The notes under the pieces: generated by a model
The model's database searches: none
What the model saw: the letters and a program-made list of their open reading frames with translations, nothing else
What the model was told of the DNA's origin: nothing
Position numbers and translations under genes: made by a program
Source: Streptomyces xanthochromogenes
GTDB taxonomy: Bacteria; Actinomycetota; Actinomycetes; Streptomycetales; Streptomycetaceae
Direction of reading: 5' to 3'
DNA: 64,000 bases
Assembly: GCF_014650455.1 (NCBI RefSeq)
Contig: NZ_BMUZ01000002.1
Span: forward strand, 718,595-782,594
Part shown: positions 61,848 to 64,000 of the stretch, one piece after another
How positions within the stretch are numbered: position 1 is the stretch's first letter
Layout: each line of letters opens with the position of its first letter

Positions 61848-63530
61848 TCAGCCGCGGCGCCCGGGCGTCCCGGGCGTCCCGGGCGGCGGAGGCGGCCCCT
61901 CCCCCTCGGGCCGGGGCCGGGGCCGGGCGCGCGACCGGGGCCCGGGGCCCGGAAGGGTGGGGGAGCCGTGCAGGCCCGGGGGCAGCTTCATATACGGGTT
62001 GGTGTCGGGGTTCGGCGGACGGTGGGACGGCCCCGGGCGGTACGGCCCGGGCTCCCGCTCGTCGGGCGGTGCGGGTACGCCTCCCGGTGCCGGGCGGTAC
62101 GGCCCGGGCCCCCGTTCGCCCGGCGCGGCCGGTACTCCCGGTGCCCGCGCGGCGGCCCCGGCCCGGCTCAGCCTCGCGAGGACGGCCGTCCCGCGCCCCG
62201 CGGCCCCCGACATCCGGGCGAGCAGCGCGCCCAGGGCGCCCGCCGCGGCCCCCCATCCGGCGCCGAGCGGCAGGGCGAGCCCCGCGTTGCCGTGCAGCTC
62301 CAGACCCGCCCCGAACGCGTCGAACCCCAGCACCGAAAGGGACGCGTTCGCGGACACCCCGGTGAGCCGCACGAGCAGGGGGAGCGCCACCGCGGTGGCC
62401 GCGGCCAGCGACAGCGCGCACCGCCCCACGAAGGCGCCCCCCGGGCGTCCGCCCACCGGCGTCCGGACCGCGCCGAGCACCCCCGCGCACAGCATCAGGC
62501 AGGCCGCCGCGACCGCCAACAGCCATACCCGTTGGTCGAGTTGGGCGAGCCGCCCCAGGGTCAGGGGCCGGTCGGAGTCCGTGGCGAGCAGCCGGCCGAC
62601 CGGATCGGGGAGCACCGAGGCGAGCGCGCCGCCGGCGTGCCCGCTCCACGGCACGAACAGGCCGAGCGGGATCGCCGTCCACACCCCGTCGGGCGCGCCG
62701 AGCAGGGCCGCGCCCCCGATCCGCGCCGGATGCGCGTCACCGACCGCCGCGTACGCCGCCGCCGCGAGCCCCGCCGCCACCGCCACCAGGACCACCGTCA
62801 CCACGGCCGACACCGCGGGCCGTACCACCCGGTGCAGTGCCGACCAGGCGCGCGGCAGCGGGGTGCGGCGCGAGGCGAGGAGGGCGATCACCAGGACCAC
62901 GGCCGCCCAGCACGCCGCGCCCACCAGCGAGCGTCCCGCATCCACGCCGAAGCCGACCCGGGCCTTCGCGCCCGTGAGGTCGGCGAGCCGGCCCGGCAGC
63001 AGCCCGCCGATGCCCCCGAGGCCGGGGATGCCCGGCACCGCGGGCACCTCGGCGCCGCCCGGACCCAGCCCGGTGCCGTCGAGCGTGACGAGGTCGTGCC
63101 CGGCCCAGGCGAGGACGGCGACGACGGCGACGAAGAGGACCACCACCGCGGCCGCGCGGGCCGCCAGTTCGGCGCCGGGGACCGTGGCGCCGGCCGCCCT
63201 CAGCGAACGAAGGAAGAAGAAGGAGAGCAGCAGCGCGCCCGCGAGGCCGACGCCCAGTGGCGCGAAATCGACGCTCGTCCTCGCCTCGGCCCCGCTCAGA
63301 CCGAAGGCCGAGACGTCACCGGACGGGGTGACCGAGCCGCCCGCCCCGAGCACCACCACGGCCGCCGTCATCGGCCCGAGCGCACCCACCGCGTCCGCCC
63401 CGAGCAGATGCAGCCCGAGGGCTGCCGTGCCCGCCATCGCGACGAGGGCCCAGCTCACCGCGGCGATCGAGGCGAGTACGACGTCGCCCCAGCGGATCAC
63501 GCCCCGGCCCGCATTGCCGCCCACGCTCAT
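61848..63530 (-). CDS. Streptophobe family membrane protein (SCO1807-like)
   Basis: Large hydrophobic protein of 560 residues with about 11 helices, e.g. VVLASIAAVSWALVAMAGTA near the start, AAAVVVLFVAVVAVLAWAGH and VVTVVLVAVAAGLAAAAYAA. Between helices are Gly/Pro loops (GIPGLGGIGGLLPG). The C-terminal 80 residues are Pro/Gly/Arg-rich and disordered. It is a Streptomyces-restricted family of unknown role. The ATG at 63530 has GGGGGTT upstream; an ATG 11 codons earlier lacks a Shine-Dalgarno. Divergent from the FHA gene. Confidence 0.85.
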   Translation of the reverse strand: MSVGGNAGRGVIRWGDVVLASIAAVSWALVAMAGTAALGLHLLGADAVGALGPMTAAVVVLGAGGSVTPSGDVSAFGLSGAEARTSVDFAPLGVGLAGALLLSFFFLRSLRAAGATVPGAELAARAAAVVVLFVAVVAVLAWAGHDLVTLDGTGLGPGGAEVPAVPGIPGLGGIGGLLPGRLADLTGAKARVGFGVDAGRSLVGAACWAAVVLVIALLASRRTPLPRAWSALHRVVRPAVSAVVTVVLVAVAAGLAAAAYAAVGDAHPARIGGAALLGAPDGVWTAIPLGLFVPWSGHAGGALASVLPDPVGRLLATDSDRPLTLGRLAQLDQRVWLLAVAAACLMLCAGVLGAVRTPVGGRPGGAFVGRCALSLAAATAVALPLLVRLTGVSANASLSVLGFDAFGAGLELHGNAGLALPLGAGWGAAAGALGALLARMSGAAGRGTAVLARLSRAGAAARAPGVPAAPGERGPGPYRPAPGGVPAPPDEREPGPYRPGPSHRPPNPDTNPYMKLPPGLHGSPTLPGPGPRSRARPRPRPEGEGPPPPPGTPGTPGRRG

Positions 63531-63877
63531 CAGGAACCCCCGATACGAGCCGACTTGCCCCATTCACTACGGAGAGCGCGTTTTCACCCACCGCCGGGCC
63601 CTTTATGTGCGGACATCATGATCCGTACGCACTCATGGGTTCTTACTACTCTCGGGGGGTGTTTGGCCCACGTCAACGGGCGTACTTCCAGGGCCTGTTG
63701 CCGGACCGGGACCGTACTGTGCACGGTCTGTGCCGGTAATTCACAAGGCCCGGGTTTCGGATACGAGCCCGGGCCTGAAATAGTTCCCCACGATGTTCAC
63801 CATCCCTAGACTCCCTGTGTCGGGAGTCACAGGCCTCCGGTGCGGAGGTCTTTCGGGGGACGATAAGTGGGGCTGGA
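63531..63877. promoter_or_regulatory. Divergent leader region before the FHA gene
   Basis: A hairpin AGGCCCGGG (63746-63754) / CCCGGGCCT (63768-63776) with a 13-nt loop, followed by GAAATAG, may act in the 5' leader. No gene is supported. The last 40 bp hold GGGGCTGGA as Shine-Dalgarno of the FHA gene. Confidence 0.4.
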
Positions 63878-64000
63878 GTGCCGGAACTCGTACTGGAATT
63901 GAATGGCAGCACCTGGACGCTCGATCCGTCCAGGTCGTACACCCTCGGACGTGATCCGCAAGGTGACCTCGTGGTCGACGACGCCAGAGTCTCGTGGCGG
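63878..64000 (+). CDS. FHA-domain protein, N-terminal fragment (right edge; SCO1806-like ABC transporter candidate)
   Basis: Forty-one residues are visible: PELVLELNGSTWTLDPSR, then YTLGRDPQGDLVVDDARVSW, the beta-strands and GR-xx-xxDLVVDD phosphothreonine-binding motif of an FHA domain. The frame is open to the edge. In S. coelicolor the gene at this place encodes an FHA domain fused to an ABC transporter (recalled), which cannot be tested here. GTG start with GGGGCTGGA. Confidence 0.8.
   Translation, partial: MPELVLELNGSTWTLDPSRSYTLGRDPQGDLVVDDARVSWR

Noticed and set aside
60480-63809. Open plus-strand frame of over 1100 codons
   Set aside because: It lies opposite serB and the streptophobe gene; its translation is Arg/Gly/His-rich low-complexity text without a domain, an artefact of high GC.

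Overview
The window is chromosomal DNA of a Streptomyces-type actinomycete. Evidence: very high GC with strongly GC-biased third codon positions, many GTG and TTG starts, ATGA/GTGA stop-start overlaps, and hallmark genes (ectoine ectA, SCO1839/Gbn-like nucleoid protein, SURF1, streptophobe-type membrane protein, LAETG sortase substrate, actinobacterial FabG-FabI pair). From memory the order matches the S. coelicolor SCO1864 to SCO1806 core region read in descending number; this was not checked by alignment. No rRNA, tRNA, CRISPR array or intact insertion sequence was seen.

Layout. 1-4.5 kb: 5' part of ectA with an unusual 24-bp perfect palindrome upstream, a class V aminotransferase, an amidohydrolase and a cell-wall-anchored secreted protein. 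4.5-13.7 kb: a minus-strand adenosylcobalamin block running from a cobalamin riboswitch through cobD, cobQ, a fused ChlI/ChlD chelatase, cobO and cobB to a CobE-CobC fusion, with a ZIP metal transporter on the opposite strand. The corrin-ring methyltransferases and cobN are not in the window. 13.8-16.3 kb: Pit phosphate transporter with a two-unit PHO box, and a GH25 lysozyme. 16.3-25.6 kb: single metabolic genes, a YpfJ-type zinc peptidase, an ABC-F ATPase behind a leaderless 7-codon leader ORF, the gbn gene behind a cluster of GATC sites, and an enoyl-CoA hydratase. 25.7-29 kb: Asp23/AmaP envelope-stress operon containing two unrelated tandem repeats. 29-34.2 kb: a dispersed mosaic repeat, an atypical SDR, a GH15 hydrolase, SURF1, a small Cys-rich protein and a DnaQ-BRCT exonuclease.

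34.5-39.6 kb: a TetR gene divergent from a four-gene catabolic-looking operon (acetoacetate-decarboxylase-like, SDR, two amidohydrolases) with a palindromic operator between; the substrate is unknown. This is the best candidate for an undescribed pathway. 39.6-45.3 kb: VIT1-like transporter, remnant of a NACHT NTPase gene, sterol-desaturase-like hydroxylase, lysoplasmalogenase, alcohol dehydrogenase, secreted subtilase. 45.8-52 kb: DUF485/ActP-type symporter pair, moaA, small membrane proteins, tyrS. 51.7-54.8 kb: a tldD-tldE pair separated by two tandem 95-bp units, each encoding the same 32-residue mini-ORF and joined by ATGA overlaps. 55-64 kb: fabG-fabI, a FadR-type GntR regulator facing an MFS exporter with a 38-residue partner, SixA phosphatase, serB, streptophobe protein, and the start of an FHA-domain protein cut by the right edge.
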